Shown here: piece after piece, positions 45,939 through 54,236 of the stretch | How positions within the stretch are numbered: the first letter of the stretch is position 1 | Layout of the letters: the number at the start of each line of letters is the position of its first letter | DNA from: Phycobacter azelaicus | Lineage (GTDB): Bacteria > Pseudomonadota > Alphaproteobacteria > Rhodobacterales > Rhodobacteraceae | NCBI RefSeq assembly: GCF_014884385.1 | Contig: NZ_WKFH01000003.1 | Coordinates: 2,884,001-2,948,000, forward strand | Direction: 5' to 3' | DNA: 64,000 nt | Notes under the pieces: model-generated | Told to the model about the DNA's origin: nothing | The model's input: only the letters and a program-made list of their open reading frames with translations | Databases searched by the model: none | Translations under genes and position numbers: made by a program

Positions 45939-45967
45939 TTGACTTGATTGCGAATATCGCGTATAGG
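45939..45967 (+). promoter_or_regulatory. Strong sigma-70-type promoter upstream of the GTA
   Basis: TTGACT, a 17-base spacer and TATAGG, about 115 bases before g1. This is the best consensus promoter in the neighbourhood and the natural entry point for GTA transcription. Upstream GTA activators (GafA in Rhodobacter) would be expected to act near here; no activator site can be recognised. Confidence 0.65.
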
Positions 45968-45995
45968 TTGTATTGCAGTTGGAAGGAAACTTGGC

Positions 45996-46026
45996 GGCCC
46001 CGATGTCATTTCGGCGGCCGTTTTTC
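45996..46026 (+). terminator. Terminator-like hairpin in the GTA leader
   Basis: GGCCCCGA pairs with TCGGCGGCC (one bulged C) around a 7-base loop, then GTTTTTCTTTCTC. It lies about 20-50 bases after the expected start point of the promoter at 45939-45967 and before g1, so it would end transcription early unless bypassed. It may alternatively mark a short independent RNA. Confidence 0.6.
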
Positions 46027-46081
46027 TTTCTCTCATCCGGGGCGCATCCGAATGAGGTCTCCTTTTCCATGACGTATTCTC

Positions 46082-46429
46082 GTGACGGATCCTGAAACAG
46101 TGGATCCGACCCATTCAACCAGCGATTTGCTGCGCTCGCTAAAGGCCTCCATCCTTCGGCTGCGACAAAAGGCTGAGGAGCTGCGGGAGCAGTTGGAGCG
46201 GCTTGGGCCAGACGCCCTCGAGGAGGGTGAGCAGCGACAGGTTGCCAAACTCGACAGTCTCATCCGGGATTGCCAGAAGGTGGAGAAGACGCTTGCAGAA
46301 CAAACACAAGGCACCAACGGCACGGACAATGGGATCAACCTCGATGAGGCAAGGGCTGAGGTCACTCGCCGCCTGTCTCGCCTCAGGGCCGCAGCAATTG
46401 GCGCAGAACCTGATCGACACCTTAAGTGA
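46082..46429 (+). CDS. GTA g1: small terminase-like protein
   Basis: First gene of the gene transfer agent cluster, 115 residues. It is a charged helical protein (SDLLRSLKASILRLRQKAEE then LREQLERLGPDALEEGEQRQ). In Rhodobacter capsulatus g1 is the small terminase and binds DNA without sequence preference, in line with random packaging of host DNA. The GTG at 46082 is the only available start in frame. The ribosome site is weak. Its last 86 bases overlap the presumed g2 start. Confidence 0.8.
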   Translation: MTDPETVDPTHSTSDLLRSLKASILRLRQKAEELREQLERLGPDALEEGEQRQVAKLDSLIRDCQKVEKTLAEQTQGTNGTDNGINLDEARAEVTRRLSRLRAAAIGAEPDRHLK

Positions 46430-47699
46430 CGATGCCCTGCGCGCGCTGCCCTATCTTTTCGACGTTTGGGCACACCCTCATCAGCTCCCGCCGGACGGGG
46501 ATTGGCGGACCTGGGTGATCCTTGGCGGGCGCGGCGCAGGAAAGACGCGCGCCGGGGCCGAGTGGTTGCGCGGCCAGGTGGAGGGCAGCACCCCTCTTGC
46601 GGCAGGCCCGGCGGAACGGCTGGCCCTGATTGGTGAGACCTACGATCAGGTGCGCGATGTGATGATCCAGGGGGATAGCGGTCTTTTGGCCTGCGCACCG
46701 CCAGATCGTAGACCGATGTGGAAGGCCAGCGAGCGCAAGCTCATTTGGGCGAACGGGGCAATGGCTCAGGCCTTTTCTGCGAGCGATCCCGAGGCTCTGC
46801 GCGGCCCTCAATTTGATGCTGCCTGGGCAGATGAGCTGGCCAAGTGGAAAAAGGGACAAGATTGCTGGGACATGCTGCAATTTGCCTTGCGGCTTGGCCA
46901 GAACCCGCAGGTCTGTGTCACCACAACGCCGCGCAACGTGGCCTTGTTGCGTAGACTTCTGGCGCTGCCCTCTACCGTGCAAACACATGCGGCCACCGAA
47001 GCGAACCGCGCAAACCTGGCGCCGTCATTTCTTTCCGATGTGCGCGCCCGCTATGCAGGCTCACGCCTTGGACGGCAGGAACTGGATGGAGAGCTGTTGG
47101 AAGATGTGCAAGGCGCGCTGTGGAGTGCTGCTCAGCTGGAAAAGCTGCGCAGAGAGGCGCCGCCGCCCCTCAGCCGGGTTGTGATCGCAGTCGACCCGGC
47201 CGTGAGTGCGGGCAAAGCCTCGGACGCTTGCGGGATCGTTGTGGTAGGGGCCCTCACGGACGGTCCCCCACAAGATTGGTGCGCCTTTGTGCTGGAGGAT
47301 TGTACGGTGCAAGGCGCACAGCCCCTGGCCTGGGCCAGAGCAGCCATTGCCGCGCGGGATCAGTATTCTGCAGACCGTTTGGTGGCCGAGGTGAACCAAG
47401 GGGGCGCCTTGGTGGAAAGCGTGCTTCGGCAGGTGGATCCGTTTGTGCCCTTTCGCGCCTTGCATGCCGCCAGGGGCAAAGGAGCGCGGGCCGAGCCGGT
47501 GGCGGCACTTTATGAACAGGGGCGTGTCTTCCACCTATCGGGCCTTGGGGAGCTTGAGGACCAGATGTGCCAGATGACTGCGCGTGGCTATCAGGGGCAG
47601 GGCTCTCCGGACCGGCTTGATGCAATGGTCTGGGCCATTCACGAGCTGATGATCCGGCCAGCCTCCGATCTGAGGGTCCCACGTGCGCGGATGCTCTGA
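46344..47699 (+). CDS. GTA g2: large terminase
   Basis: The packaging motor and headful nuclease of the GTA, 451 residues. Walker A is ILGGRGAGKTRAGAEWL (about 50-66), Walker B is FDAAWADELAKWK (about 156), and the RNase H-like nuclease part has VIAVDPAVSAGKASDACGI near 279 with later acidic residues (LVAEVNQGGALVE). The start at 46344 (MRQGLRSLAACLASG) is inside g1; the longer frame to 46203 is antisense-like. A later start is possible, but the conserved block from LSDDALRALPYLFDVW must be included. Confidence 0.93.
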   Translation: MRQGLRSLAACLASGPQQLAQNLIDTLSDDALRALPYLFDVWAHPHQLPPDGDWRTWVILGGRGAGKTRAGAEWLRGQVEGSTPLAAGPAERLALIGETYDQVRDVMIQGDSGLLACAPPDRRPMWKASERKLIWANGAMAQAFSASDPEALRGPQFDAAWADELAKWKKGQDCWDMLQFALRLGQNPQVCVTTTPRNVALLRRLLALPSTVQTHAATEANRANLAPSFLSDVRARYAGSRLGRQELDGELLEDVQGALWSAAQLEKLRREAPPPLSRVVIAVDPAVSAGKASDACGIVVVGALTDGPPQDWCAFVLEDCTVQGAQPLAWARAAIAARDQYSADRLVAEVNQGGALVESVLRQVDPFVPFRALHAARGKGARAEPVAALYEQGRVFHLSGLGELEDQMCQMTARGYQGQGSPDRLDAMVWAIHELMIRPASDLRVPRARML

Positions 47700-47821
47700 T
47701 TGATCCGCTGCGGGTGTTGCCTGTGTGGCGGGCGGGTGAATGAGCGGATCTTCATGTCCGGCTGTCACAACTGTTCCCAGCAAAGGGCGCAGTCGCGTCG
47801 ATCAGGAATGAGGAGTGCAGC

Positions 47822-49027
47822 ATGGTCTTTGACCGCCTGCGGCGCAGAAAGCAGCCGATGCAGCAATCGGCCCCGCACCCGCCAGAGCGCAAGGCCAGCG
47901 CTGCCGCGCGGGTTGCGAATTGGCATGACCGTGGGGGCGTAAACTGGAGCCCGCGCGACACCGTCTCACTGACGCGCAACGGTTTTGCCGGAAACCCGGT
48001 GGGTTTTCGTGCGGTGAAGCTGATCGCCGAGGCGGCGGCGGCCTTGCCCCTGATCCTGCAGGACAGCGCGCAGCGCTATGAGACGCATCCGATCCTATCG
48101 CTGTTGGCCAGGCCAAACCCGGCGCAATCGCGCTCTGACCTGATGGAGGCGCTGGTTGGTCATCTTCTGTTGTCAGGCAATGCCTATGTTGAGGCGGTCG
48201 CCACCGAGGAAGGCCTTCCGGGTGAGCTGCACGTGCTGCGCCCTGAGCGGATGAGCGTGGTGCCTGGCGCCGATGGCTGGCCGGTGGCCTATGATTATGC
48301 GGTCGCTGGGCGCAAACATCGCTTTGCCGCCGCGGGCGCGCGACGTGCAATCTGTCATATTCGCAGCTTTCATCCGCAGGATGACCACTATGGGTTCGCG
48401 CCCATCCAGGCGGCAGCCACCGCTGTGGATGTGCACAATGCGGCCTCACGCTGGTCCAAGGCGCTGCTGGATAATGCCGCGCGGCCCTCTGGGGCGCTGG
48501 TCTGGTCTGGGAGTGACAGTCAGGGCATGCTGACGGAGGATCAATTTCGTCGCCTAAGTGAAGACATTGAAAGTAACTTTCAGGGCGCGCGAAATGCTGG
48601 GCGGCCGATGGTTCTGGAGGGAGGGCTTGATTGGAAGCCGATGGGGTTTTCGCCCTCCGACATGGAGTTTCAAAAGACCAAGGAGGCCGCCGCGCGGGAA
48701 ATCGCCCTGGCCTTTGGTGTACCGCCGATGCTCTTGGGCCTGCCGGGCGACGCGGCCTACGCAAATTACCAGGAAGCGAACCGCGCCTTCTATCGCCTGA
48801 CCGTTCTGCCCTTGGTCTCGCGCGTGGCGGCAGTTCTGTCGGACTGGCTGTCGGGTTTCAGTGGCGAGGCGCTTGAGCTGCGCGCGGATCTGGATCAGGT
48901 CTCCGCCCTGTCCTCTGAACGGGAGGCGCAATGGCGCCGGGTGTCGCAGGCAGATTTCCTCAGCAAGGATGAAAAGCGTCGACTCCTTGGCCTGCCGCCC
49001 TTGGACATGAGGGATTGTGATGCCTGA
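47822..49027 (+). CDS. GTA g3: portal protein
   Basis: HK97-family portal, 401 residues, the dodecamer through which DNA enters the head. Typical stretches are GNPVGFRAVKLIAEAAAALP, LLSGNAYVEAV, the clip-like FSPSDMEFQKTKEAAAREIA and FGVPPMLLGLPGDAAYANYQ with EANRAFYRLTVLPLVSRV. It starts after a 122-base gap following g2 behind AGGAATGAGGAG. The stop overlaps the g3.5 start. Confidence 0.95.
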   Translation: MVFDRLRRRKQPMQQSAPHPPERKASAAARVANWHDRGGVNWSPRDTVSLTRNGFAGNPVGFRAVKLIAEAAAALPLILQDSAQRYETHPILSLLARPNPAQSRSDLMEALVGHLLLSGNAYVEAVATEEGLPGELHVLRPERMSVVPGADGWPVAYDYAVAGRKHRFAAAGARRAICHIRSFHPQDDHYGFAPIQAAATAVDVHNAASRWSKALLDNAARPSGALVWSGSDSQGMLTEDQFRRLSEDIESNFQGARNAGRPMVLEGGLDWKPMGFSPSDMEFQKTKEAAAREIALAFGVPPMLLGLPGDAAYANYQEANRAFYRLTVLPLVSRVAAVLSDWLSGFSGEALELRADLDQVSALSSEREAQWRRVSQADFLSKDEKRRLLGLPPLDMRDCDA

Positions 49028-49238
49028 GATGCAACTTCCCCCCTTCGATTGCTCGCCTGGTCTGCGTCTGTCGGCCCATGAGCGGGTGACGGAGATCCAC
49101 AATCAGGCGGTCAACCGGCGGCTTGAGAGGATCGAGCAGATGATAGAGCGGCTGGAAAAGCGGCTTTGGCTGACGGTCTATGGCGTTGCAGCCGTCATTT
49201 TGGCGCAGGCATTTCAGTCCTTTCTGGTCGCACAATAG
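49020..49238 (+). CDS. GTA g3.5: small membrane protein
   Basis: A 72-residue protein between portal and protease. It has a helical part with coiled-coil tendency (RRLERIEQMIERLEKRLWL) and a C-terminal hydrophobic segment (about 50-70, TVYGVAAVILAQAFQSFLVA). GTA clusters carry a small gene at this place, whose role in Rhodobacter is not essential-looking or well defined. It overlaps the portal gene by 8 bases. Confidence 0.82.
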   Translation: MPEMQLPPFDCSPGLRLSAHERVTEIHNQAVNRRLERIEQMIERLEKRLWLTVYGVAAVILAQAFQSFLVAQ

Positions 49239-49271
49239 GACTGGAAAACAGTGCAGTAAAAGGAGCAATTC

Positions 49272-49814
49272 ATGCAGGCGCAGCTTGAACTTGAACAGAA
49301 ATTCGCGGGCAGTGACACGGGGCTGCAACTGGAAGGTGACGATGTCATTCAAGGCTATGCCAGCCTGTTCGGCGAAATTGATCAGGGCGGTGATGTCGTG
49401 ATGCCGGGGGCCTACGGGGCATCGCTAAGCGCCCTTGCCGCGCGAGACTGCAAGGTGAAGATGTTGTGGCAGCATGACCCTGGTCAGCCCATTGTGGTTT
49501 GGGATGAGGTGCGAGAGGATGCCCGCGGCCTTTGGGTCAAAGGGCGGGTTCTGACCGAAACGCAGCGCGGAGCAGAGGCGGTATCGCTTATCGCAGCAGG
49601 TGCCCTGGATGGGCTGTCGATCGGCTACCGTACGGTTCAGGCTGCACACCATGAGGGGGGCGGGCGAAAGCTGACCGAGCTGGACCTGTGGGAAGTGTCC
49701 CTGGTGACCTTTCCCATGCTCGCCACCGCGCGGGTTGCGGCGAAATCGACCTCCGAGACGGAAGCCGTGTTGCGCGCCCTTGCGGCCGAACTGCGCGGCG
49801 CGCGGGATACGTAA
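49272..49814 (+). CDS. GTA g4: prohead protease
   Basis: HK97-family capsid maturation protease, 180 residues. The family signature GYASLFGEIDQGGDVVMPGA is near 30, LWQHDPGQPIVVWDEV follows with the catalytic histidine, and the serine lies in LDGLSIGYRTV. It is expected to cleave the capsid N-terminal arm during head assembly. The ribosome site is AAAAGGAG. Confidence 0.94.
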   Translation: MQAQLELEQKFAGSDTGLQLEGDDVIQGYASLFGEIDQGGDVVMPGAYGASLSALAARDCKVKMLWQHDPGQPIVVWDEVREDARGLWVKGRVLTETQRGAEAVSLIAAGALDGLSIGYRTVQAAHHEGGGRKLTELDLWEVSLVTFPMLATARVAAKSTSETEAVLRALAAELRGARDT

Positions 49815-49838
49815 GACCTCAAGGAAACAGGACAACAA

Positions 49839-51020
49839 ATGAGCAAACTGGAAATCCCGGCCCTGGCCGGAGATGCGGTGCCGCTGGTGCAGGAAGTCCG
49901 TCAGGCCGTTTCCGGCTTTGTCAAAGACTTCAGGGGGTTCCAGGGTGAAGTGCAGGCGAAACTAAAACAGACGGAAGAGCGAATGACCATGCTGGATCGA
50001 AAAACTCAGGTGGCGGCGCGTCCCCATCTTGCCGCTAGCGAGGAGATCGGCGCGCCCCATCAAAAGGCATTTGGCGCCTACCTGCGCTCGGGCGATGAAG
50101 GGGCGTTGAGGGGCCTTGAACTGGATGCAAAATCCCTGTCGGCATCGGTCAACAGCGATGGTGGCTATCTGGTCGATCCGCAAACCGCCGATACCGTGAA
50201 GTCGGTGCTCCAGTCGACGGCGTCGATCCGGGCCGTGGCCTCGGTGGTTAACGTGGAGGCGACGTCTTACGACGTGCTGATTGACCATACTGACATTGGC
50301 GCTGGCTGGGCGACGGAGACCGACCCGAGCGCAGAGACCGGTACGCCCTCAATCGACCGCATCACTATCCCGCTGCATGAGCTGAGCGCGCTGCCCAAGG
50401 CCTCGCAGCGCCTCCTTGATGACAGCGCCTTCGACATCGAAGGTTGGCTTGCAGGCCGGATCGCCGATAAATTCGCTCGGGCCGAGGCGGCTGCGTTCCT
50501 GAGCGGCGATGGGGTGGACAAACCCACCGGCATCCTCAGCCATCCCACCGTGGACAACGACGTCTGGTCCTGGGGCAGCCTTGGCTATGTGGCGACAGGC
50601 GTCGATGGCGACATCGGCAATGGCGATGCGATCATTGATCTGGTCTATGCGCTGGGGGCTCAGTATCGGGCCGGGGCGTCTTTCGTGATGAACTCCAAAA
50701 CCGCAGGCGTGATCCGCAAGCTGAAGGACGCCGATGGCCGTTTCCTTTGGTCCGATGGTCTTGCTGCTGGTGAGCCTGCGCGACTGATGGGTTACCCGGT
50801 GCTGGTGGCAGAGGATATGCCGGATGTCGCCTCAGGCAGCTACTCGGTGGCGTTTGGGGACTTTGCTGCCGGATATACCATCGCAGAACGCCCCGATCTG
50901 CGGGTGCTGCGCGATCCCTTCAGTGCCAAGCCTCATGTGCTGTTCTATGCGACCAAACGCAACGGCGGCGATGTCAGCGATTTTGCAGCCATCAAACTGC
51001 TGAAATTCGGCCTGAGCTAA
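49839..51020 (+). CDS. GTA g5: major capsid protein
   Basis: HK97-fold capsid protein of 393 residues. Residues 1-90 form the scaffolding-like delta domain (helical, with FRGFQGEVQAKLKQTEERMT), removed by g4. The mature part starts near residue 95-110 and includes VNSDGGYLVDPQTADTVKS, LLDDSAFDIEGWLAGRIADK and the C-terminal VLFYATKRNGGDVSDFAAIK. A perfect hairpin covers the stop codon (51008-51033). AAGGAAACAGGA precedes the start. Confidence 0.96.
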   Translation: MSKLEIPALAGDAVPLVQEVRQAVSGFVKDFRGFQGEVQAKLKQTEERMTMLDRKTQVAARPHLAASEEIGAPHQKAFGAYLRSGDEGALRGLELDAKSLSASVNSDGGYLVDPQTADTVKSVLQSTASIRAVASVVNVEATSYDVLIDHTDIGAGWATETDPSAETGTPSIDRITIPLHELSALPKASQRLLDDSAFDIEGWLAGRIADKFARAEAAAFLSGDGVDKPTGILSHPTVDNDVWSWGSLGYVATGVDGDIGNGDAIIDLVYALGAQYRAGASFVMNSKTAGVIRKLKDADGRFLWSDGLAAGEPARLMGYPVLVAEDMPDVASGSYSVAFGDFAAGYTIAERPDLRVLRDPFSAKPHVLFYATKRNGGDVSDFAAIKLLKFGLS

Positions 51021-51033
51021 TCGCTTCAGGCCG
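51008..51033 (+). other. Hairpin at the capsid gene stop codon
   Basis: CGGCCTGA at 51008-51015 pairs perfectly with TCAGGCCG at 51026-51033, and the UAA stop is in the loop. There is no T-run, so it is not a standard terminator. It may stabilise the capsid mRNA or set relative expression of the upstream genes. The next gene starts 186 bases past the stop, in a stretch with no gene. Confidence 0.6.
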
Positions 51034-51206
51034 ATGACGGGGCCGGCAGCCCGGACCCGTCGGCGGGCGCATATCACCAACTCTTTGTCGTCCAGCTGCT
51101 CCCCCTCCGTCCGAGCGGCAAAGAGGATCTGCGCCCGCTGCAATGATCACACGAGGGGGGACACCGGCCTGGGGCCAACATTTGCGGGGAAGTGCGGAGA
51201 GATGAG

Positions 51207-51806
51207 ATGATTTTGACCGAAGTGGCGCCAGTTCCGGACAGCGCTTTGCCGCTGGAGGCCTTCAAGGCCCATCTGCGACTGGGAACAGGCTTTGGCGAAG
51301 GCAACCTTCAGGACAGTGTTCTGATTGGGTTTCTGCGGGCGGCGGTTTCGGCAATCGAGGCACGCACAGGGAAGGGGTTGATCCGCCGGACATTCGAATG
51401 GGTCTTGCCCCGGTGGCGTGATCCGAGCAGGGCGACCTTTCCAGTGGCTCCGGTCGTGGCGATTTCTGCGGTGGTGGTTGAGGATGGCGCAGGCAGTCAA
51501 ACCACTCTTGATCCCGGGCTCTACCACCTTGAACAGGACACCCATCACCCGAAGCTGCGGCCAGCAAGAGGCCATCTGCCGCTCGTGGCCAAAGGTGGCT
51601 CGGCAAAGATCACTTTTGAGGCCGGTCTTGCCACTCACTGGGGCGATCTGCCTGCCGATCTGGCTCAGGCGGTGCTGATGCTGGCGGCTCACTACTACGA
51701 GTACCGAGAGGATACAGGGCTGCACGGCGGCTGCATGCCCTTTGGGGTCACCAGCCTGATCGAGCGCTACCGCGCGCCGCGCCTGTCGCTGAGGGCGGTG
51801 CAATGA
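51207..51806 (+). CDS. GTA g6: head-tail adaptor
   Basis: A 199-residue protein placed after the capsid; in RcGTA the equivalent gene product is the adaptor ring below the portal. The opening MILTEVAPVPDSALPLEAFK and the block LAQAVLMLAAHYYEYREDT are typical of this connector family. The ATG at 51207 is preferred to 51192 (MRRDE). It overlaps g7 by 4 bases (ATGA). Confidence 0.88.
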   Translation: MILTEVAPVPDSALPLEAFKAHLRLGTGFGEGNLQDSVLIGFLRAAVSAIEARTGKGLIRRTFEWVLPRWRDPSRATFPVAPVVAISAVVVEDGAGSQTTLDPGLYHLEQDTHHPKLRPARGHLPLVAKGGSAKITFEAGLATHWGDLPADLAQAVLMLAAHYYEYREDTGLHGGCMPFGVTSLIERYRAPRLSLRAVQ

Positions 51807-52153
51807 CGGATCTTGCACCCGTGCCGCAACTTAGCCGTTCTCTGGTGCTGGAAGACCCCCAGCGTTTGCCCGATGGAGCAGGCGGCTATGTGGAAAGCTG
51901 GACAGCGCTTGGCACGCTCTGGGCCGAGGTGAGCGCCCTGAATGGTCGCAATGTAGATCAGCAGGGCGCGACCCTTTCGCTGCAGCGTTACCGGATCACC
52001 GTGCGGGCTGCGCCGGTTGGGTCCACCTCTCGCCCCCGCCCGGATCAGCGGTTCCGCGACGGAGAGCGGCTCTTTCGCATCGATGCGGTGAGCGAGGCGG
52101 ATGCCCGCGGGCGCTATCTTACCTGTTTCGCGGTCGAGGAGGTGGGCGCATGA
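51803..52153 (+). CDS. GTA g7: head-tail stopper
   Basis: A 116-residue member of the phage head-tail joining family. Recognisable parts are QRLPDGAGGYVESWTALGTL, RYRITVRAAPVG and RLFRIDAVSEADARGRYLTC. It is flanked by four-base overlaps with g6 and g8, so the connector genes are translationally coupled. Confidence 0.9.
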   Translation: MTDLAPVPQLSRSLVLEDPQRLPDGAGGYVESWTALGTLWAEVSALNGRNVDQQGATLSLQRYRITVRAAPVGSTSRPRPDQRFRDGERLFRIDAVSEADARGRYLTCFAVEEVGA

Positions 52154-52557
52154 CATATGCCCTGTCCGAGGCACTGCAATCGGCGGTTTATCAGCATCTT
52201 GCGTCGAACCCGGGCCTCACTGCGCTGATCGGTGGGGATCTCTTTGATGCGCTGCCATCGGGCACCTTGCCGCAGACCTATGTGGCACTTGGCCCCGAAG
52301 AGGTGGAGGACCGTTCGGATGTCTCAGGCGCTGGCGCACGGCATCGTTTCACGGTCAGTGTCTTTTCCGATACCGCCGGGTTTTCGGCGGCGAAAGCCGT
52401 GGCTGCGGTGGTGTGTGACGCGCTGATCGATGCGCCCCTCACCCTCACACGCGGACGGCTTGTGGGGCTGTGGTTTGAACGCGCTGCAGCCGAACGCCTG
52501 ACCGATGGTGGGCGCAGCATTGTTCTGCGCTTTGCTGCGCGGGTTGAAGACGGATGA
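52150..52557 (+). CDS. GTA g8: tail terminator (DUF3168)
   Basis: A 135-residue DUF3168 protein, which in RcGTA caps the tail tube. Motifs include ALQSAVYQHLASNPGLTALI, YVALGPEEVEDRSDVSGAG and VFSDTAGFSAAKAVAAVVCD. The start overlaps the g7 stop. A 54-base gap separates it from g9, which is broken. Confidence 0.9.
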   Translation: MTYALSEALQSAVYQHLASNPGLTALIGGDLFDALPSGTLPQTYVALGPEEVEDRSDVSGAGARHRFTVSVFSDTAGFSAAKAVAAVVCDALIDAPLTLTRGRLVGLWFERAAAERLTDGGRSIVLRFAARVEDG

Positions 52558-52611
52558 GCGTTTAGAGCAAGACGTAAGGCACTGTAATCATGTATGAAGT
52601 GGAGTGACCCC

Positions 52612-53033
52612 ATGGGTGCACAGAATGGCAAGGATCTGCTGGTCAAGGTGGATATGACCGGGGATGGTCAGTTCGAAACCATTGCGGGACTGCGGGGCTG
52701 CGGGCCACGCGGGTCAGTTTCAACGCTGAAAGCGTCGATGTGACCAGTCTCGAAAGCCAGGGGGGCTGGCGCGAGCTGTTGTCAGGTGCCGGGGTGCGCT
52801 CGGCGAATGTTTCTGGCTCCGGTGTGTTTCGCGATGAAAGCACGGACGAGCGGGCGCGGCAGTTGTTCTTTGATGGTATCACGCCGGATTTCCAGGTTGT
52901 TGTCCCGGATTTTGGGATCATCGAAGGCCCCTTTCAGTTGACCGCCCTGGAATACGCGGGGACGCACAACGGTGAGGCCACCTATGAGCTGTCACTGGCC
53001 AGTGCCGGCGCGCTCACCTTCACGGCGGTATGA
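52612..53033 (+). pseudogene. GTA g9: tail tube protein, frameshifted by an 8-bp duplication
   Basis: The major tail (tube) protein. The first 26 codons read MGAQNGKDLLVKVDMTGDGQ then FETIAG, and the rest (from about 52706) reads ATRVSFNAESVDVTSLESQG and onward to a C-terminal GTHNGEATYELSLASAGAL in another frame. Bases 52691-52698 (TGCGGGGC) and 52699-52706 (TGCGGGCC) are near-identical tandem copies; removing one restores a single 137-residue frame through GLRATRV. As it stands translation stops at 52743 after 43 residues. A GTG at 52740 overlapping that stop could restart the C-terminal part. Without tube protein no tail is expected. Confidence 0.9.
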
Positions 53034-53036
53034 CTC

Positions 53037-53360
53037 ATGGCGAACCCGTTTGCAGGTCAGGTCGAAATTGTCATCGATGGAAGGCCTTATGCGTTGAAGC
53101 TCACACTTGGGGCTCTGGCCGGCCTGGAGCAGAGCCTGGGTAATGCCTCCCTGGTGGATCTTGTGAAACGGTTCGAAGAGGGTCGGTTTTCCGCTGGCGA
53201 TATTCTGTCGCTTCTGGTGGCGGGGCTGGAAGGGGGCGGACATGATTTGCGGGCCGAGGATCTGGCTCGGGCTGAGATTTCCGGCGGTCCATTGGGTGCA
53301 GCAAGGATCGCGGCGCAGCTATTGGCGCGCAGTTTTGCACTTCCGGAGGGGCAGGGATGA
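53037..53360 (+). CDS. GTA g10: tail assembly protein
   Basis: A 107-residue protein of the gene transfer agent g10 family, which lies between the tube and the tape measure and is probably a tail chaperone. The block ALKLTLGALAGLEQSLGNAS and FSAGDILSLLVAGLEGGGHD is typical. It overlaps g10.1 by 4 bases. It begins 4 bases after the g9 stop. Confidence 0.88.
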   Translation: MANPFAGQVEIVIDGRPYALKLTLGALAGLEQSLGNASLVDLVKRFEEGRFSAGDILSLLVAGLEGGGHDLRAEDLARAEISGGPLGAARIAAQLLARSFALPEGQG

Positions 53361-53572
53361 GCGGTTTTGACTGGCCTGCGTTGATGCGGCTCGGCCTGAC
53401 TGGGCTGCGCCTGACACCGGATGCCTTCTGGCATCTGACGCCGGCTGAGCTGCGCCTCATGCTGGGGCCAGATAGGGCCGGGGCGGCGATGGACCGGGCT
53501 GGACTTCAGGATTTGATGTCAGCCTTCCCGGATGGGCCAAGGAGCGAGGAACAAACCGATGGCAGGAACTGA
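53357..53572 (+). CDS. GTA g10.1: tail assembly chaperone
   Basis: A 71-residue protein, MSGFDWPALMRLGLTGLRLT and then DAFWHLTPAELRLMLGPDRA, matching the phage tail assembly chaperone-like family found only at this place in GTA clusters. Its 3' end overlaps g11 by 14 bases. Confidence 0.87.
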   Translation: MSGFDWPALMRLGLTGLRLTPDAFWHLTPAELRLMLGPDRAGAAMDRAGLQDLMSAFPDGPRSEEQTDGRN

Positions 53573-54215
53573 AATCGCTGAACTTGAACTGCGAAGCGAG
53601 GCTTTGGGCGACGCGCTCGGAGAGGCTGCAGGCATGGCGGCAAGTTTCGATACCGAACTGCGCCGGGTACGTGATGCCTTCGCGGCGACGGGCAAGGATG
53701 TGCAGACGCTGGAACGCGGCATGTCGCGGGGGTTACGCCGTGCCTTCGAGGGGGTGGTGTTCGACGGCAAGAGCCTGTCGGACGCGCTGGATAGCGTTGC
53801 GCGCTCGATGATCCGTACCACTTACAACGCCGCCATTCGCCCGGTCACGGATCATGTCGGCGGCATCCTGGCCTCTGGTGTGGGCAACCTCGTGAGCGGG
53901 CTTTTGCCCTTTGCCGACGGCGCGGCGTTTTCCGAAGGGCGCGTGATGCCCTTTGCCCGTGGCGGCGTTGTGAGCGGCGCCACCCTGTTCCCGATGCGCG
54001 GGGGGGTGGGTCTGATGGGGGAAGCCGGTCCCGAGGCAATTCTGCCCCTGCGCCGCGCCGCCGATGGCTCGCTGGGTGTGACCAGCGCCGGGGAGCGGCC
54101 GATGCAGGTGGTGATGAATATCACCACGCCCGACGTGCAGGGCTTTCAGCGCAGCCAGGGCCAGATCGCCGCGCGCCTGTCCCGCGCTTTGACACGTGGC
54201 AACCGCAACCGTTGA
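53559..54215 (+). CDS. GTA g11: tail tape measure protein
   Basis: A short tape measure of 218 residues, in line with the short tail of GTA particles (tape length sets tail length). The helical part is AELELRSEALGDALGEAAGM and onward; Gly-rich stretches AFSEGRVMPFARGGVVSGAT and GGVGLMGEAGPEAILPLRR are typical of phage tape proteins. The ATG at 53559 (MAGTEIAEL) is preferred over 53532. Confidence 0.9.
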   Translation: MAGTEIAELELRSEALGDALGEAAGMAASFDTELRRVRDAFAATGKDVQTLERGMSRGLRRAFEGVVFDGKSLSDALDSVARSMIRTTYNAAIRPVTDHVGGILASGVGNLVSGLLPFADGAAFSEGRVMPFARGGVVSGATLFPMRGGVGLMGEAGPEAILPLRRAADGSLGVTSAGERPMQVVMNITTPDVQGFQRSQGQIAARLSRALTRGNRNR

Positions 54216-54236
54216 ACAACTCAGGGAGATTTTGCG

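Noticed and set aside
52680..52745. Programmed frameshift in g9
   Set aside because: Programmed shifts in phage tails occur in the chaperone genes before the tape measure, not in the tube gene, and the 8-bp tandem copy explains the change of frame exactly. No slippery heptamer is evident.
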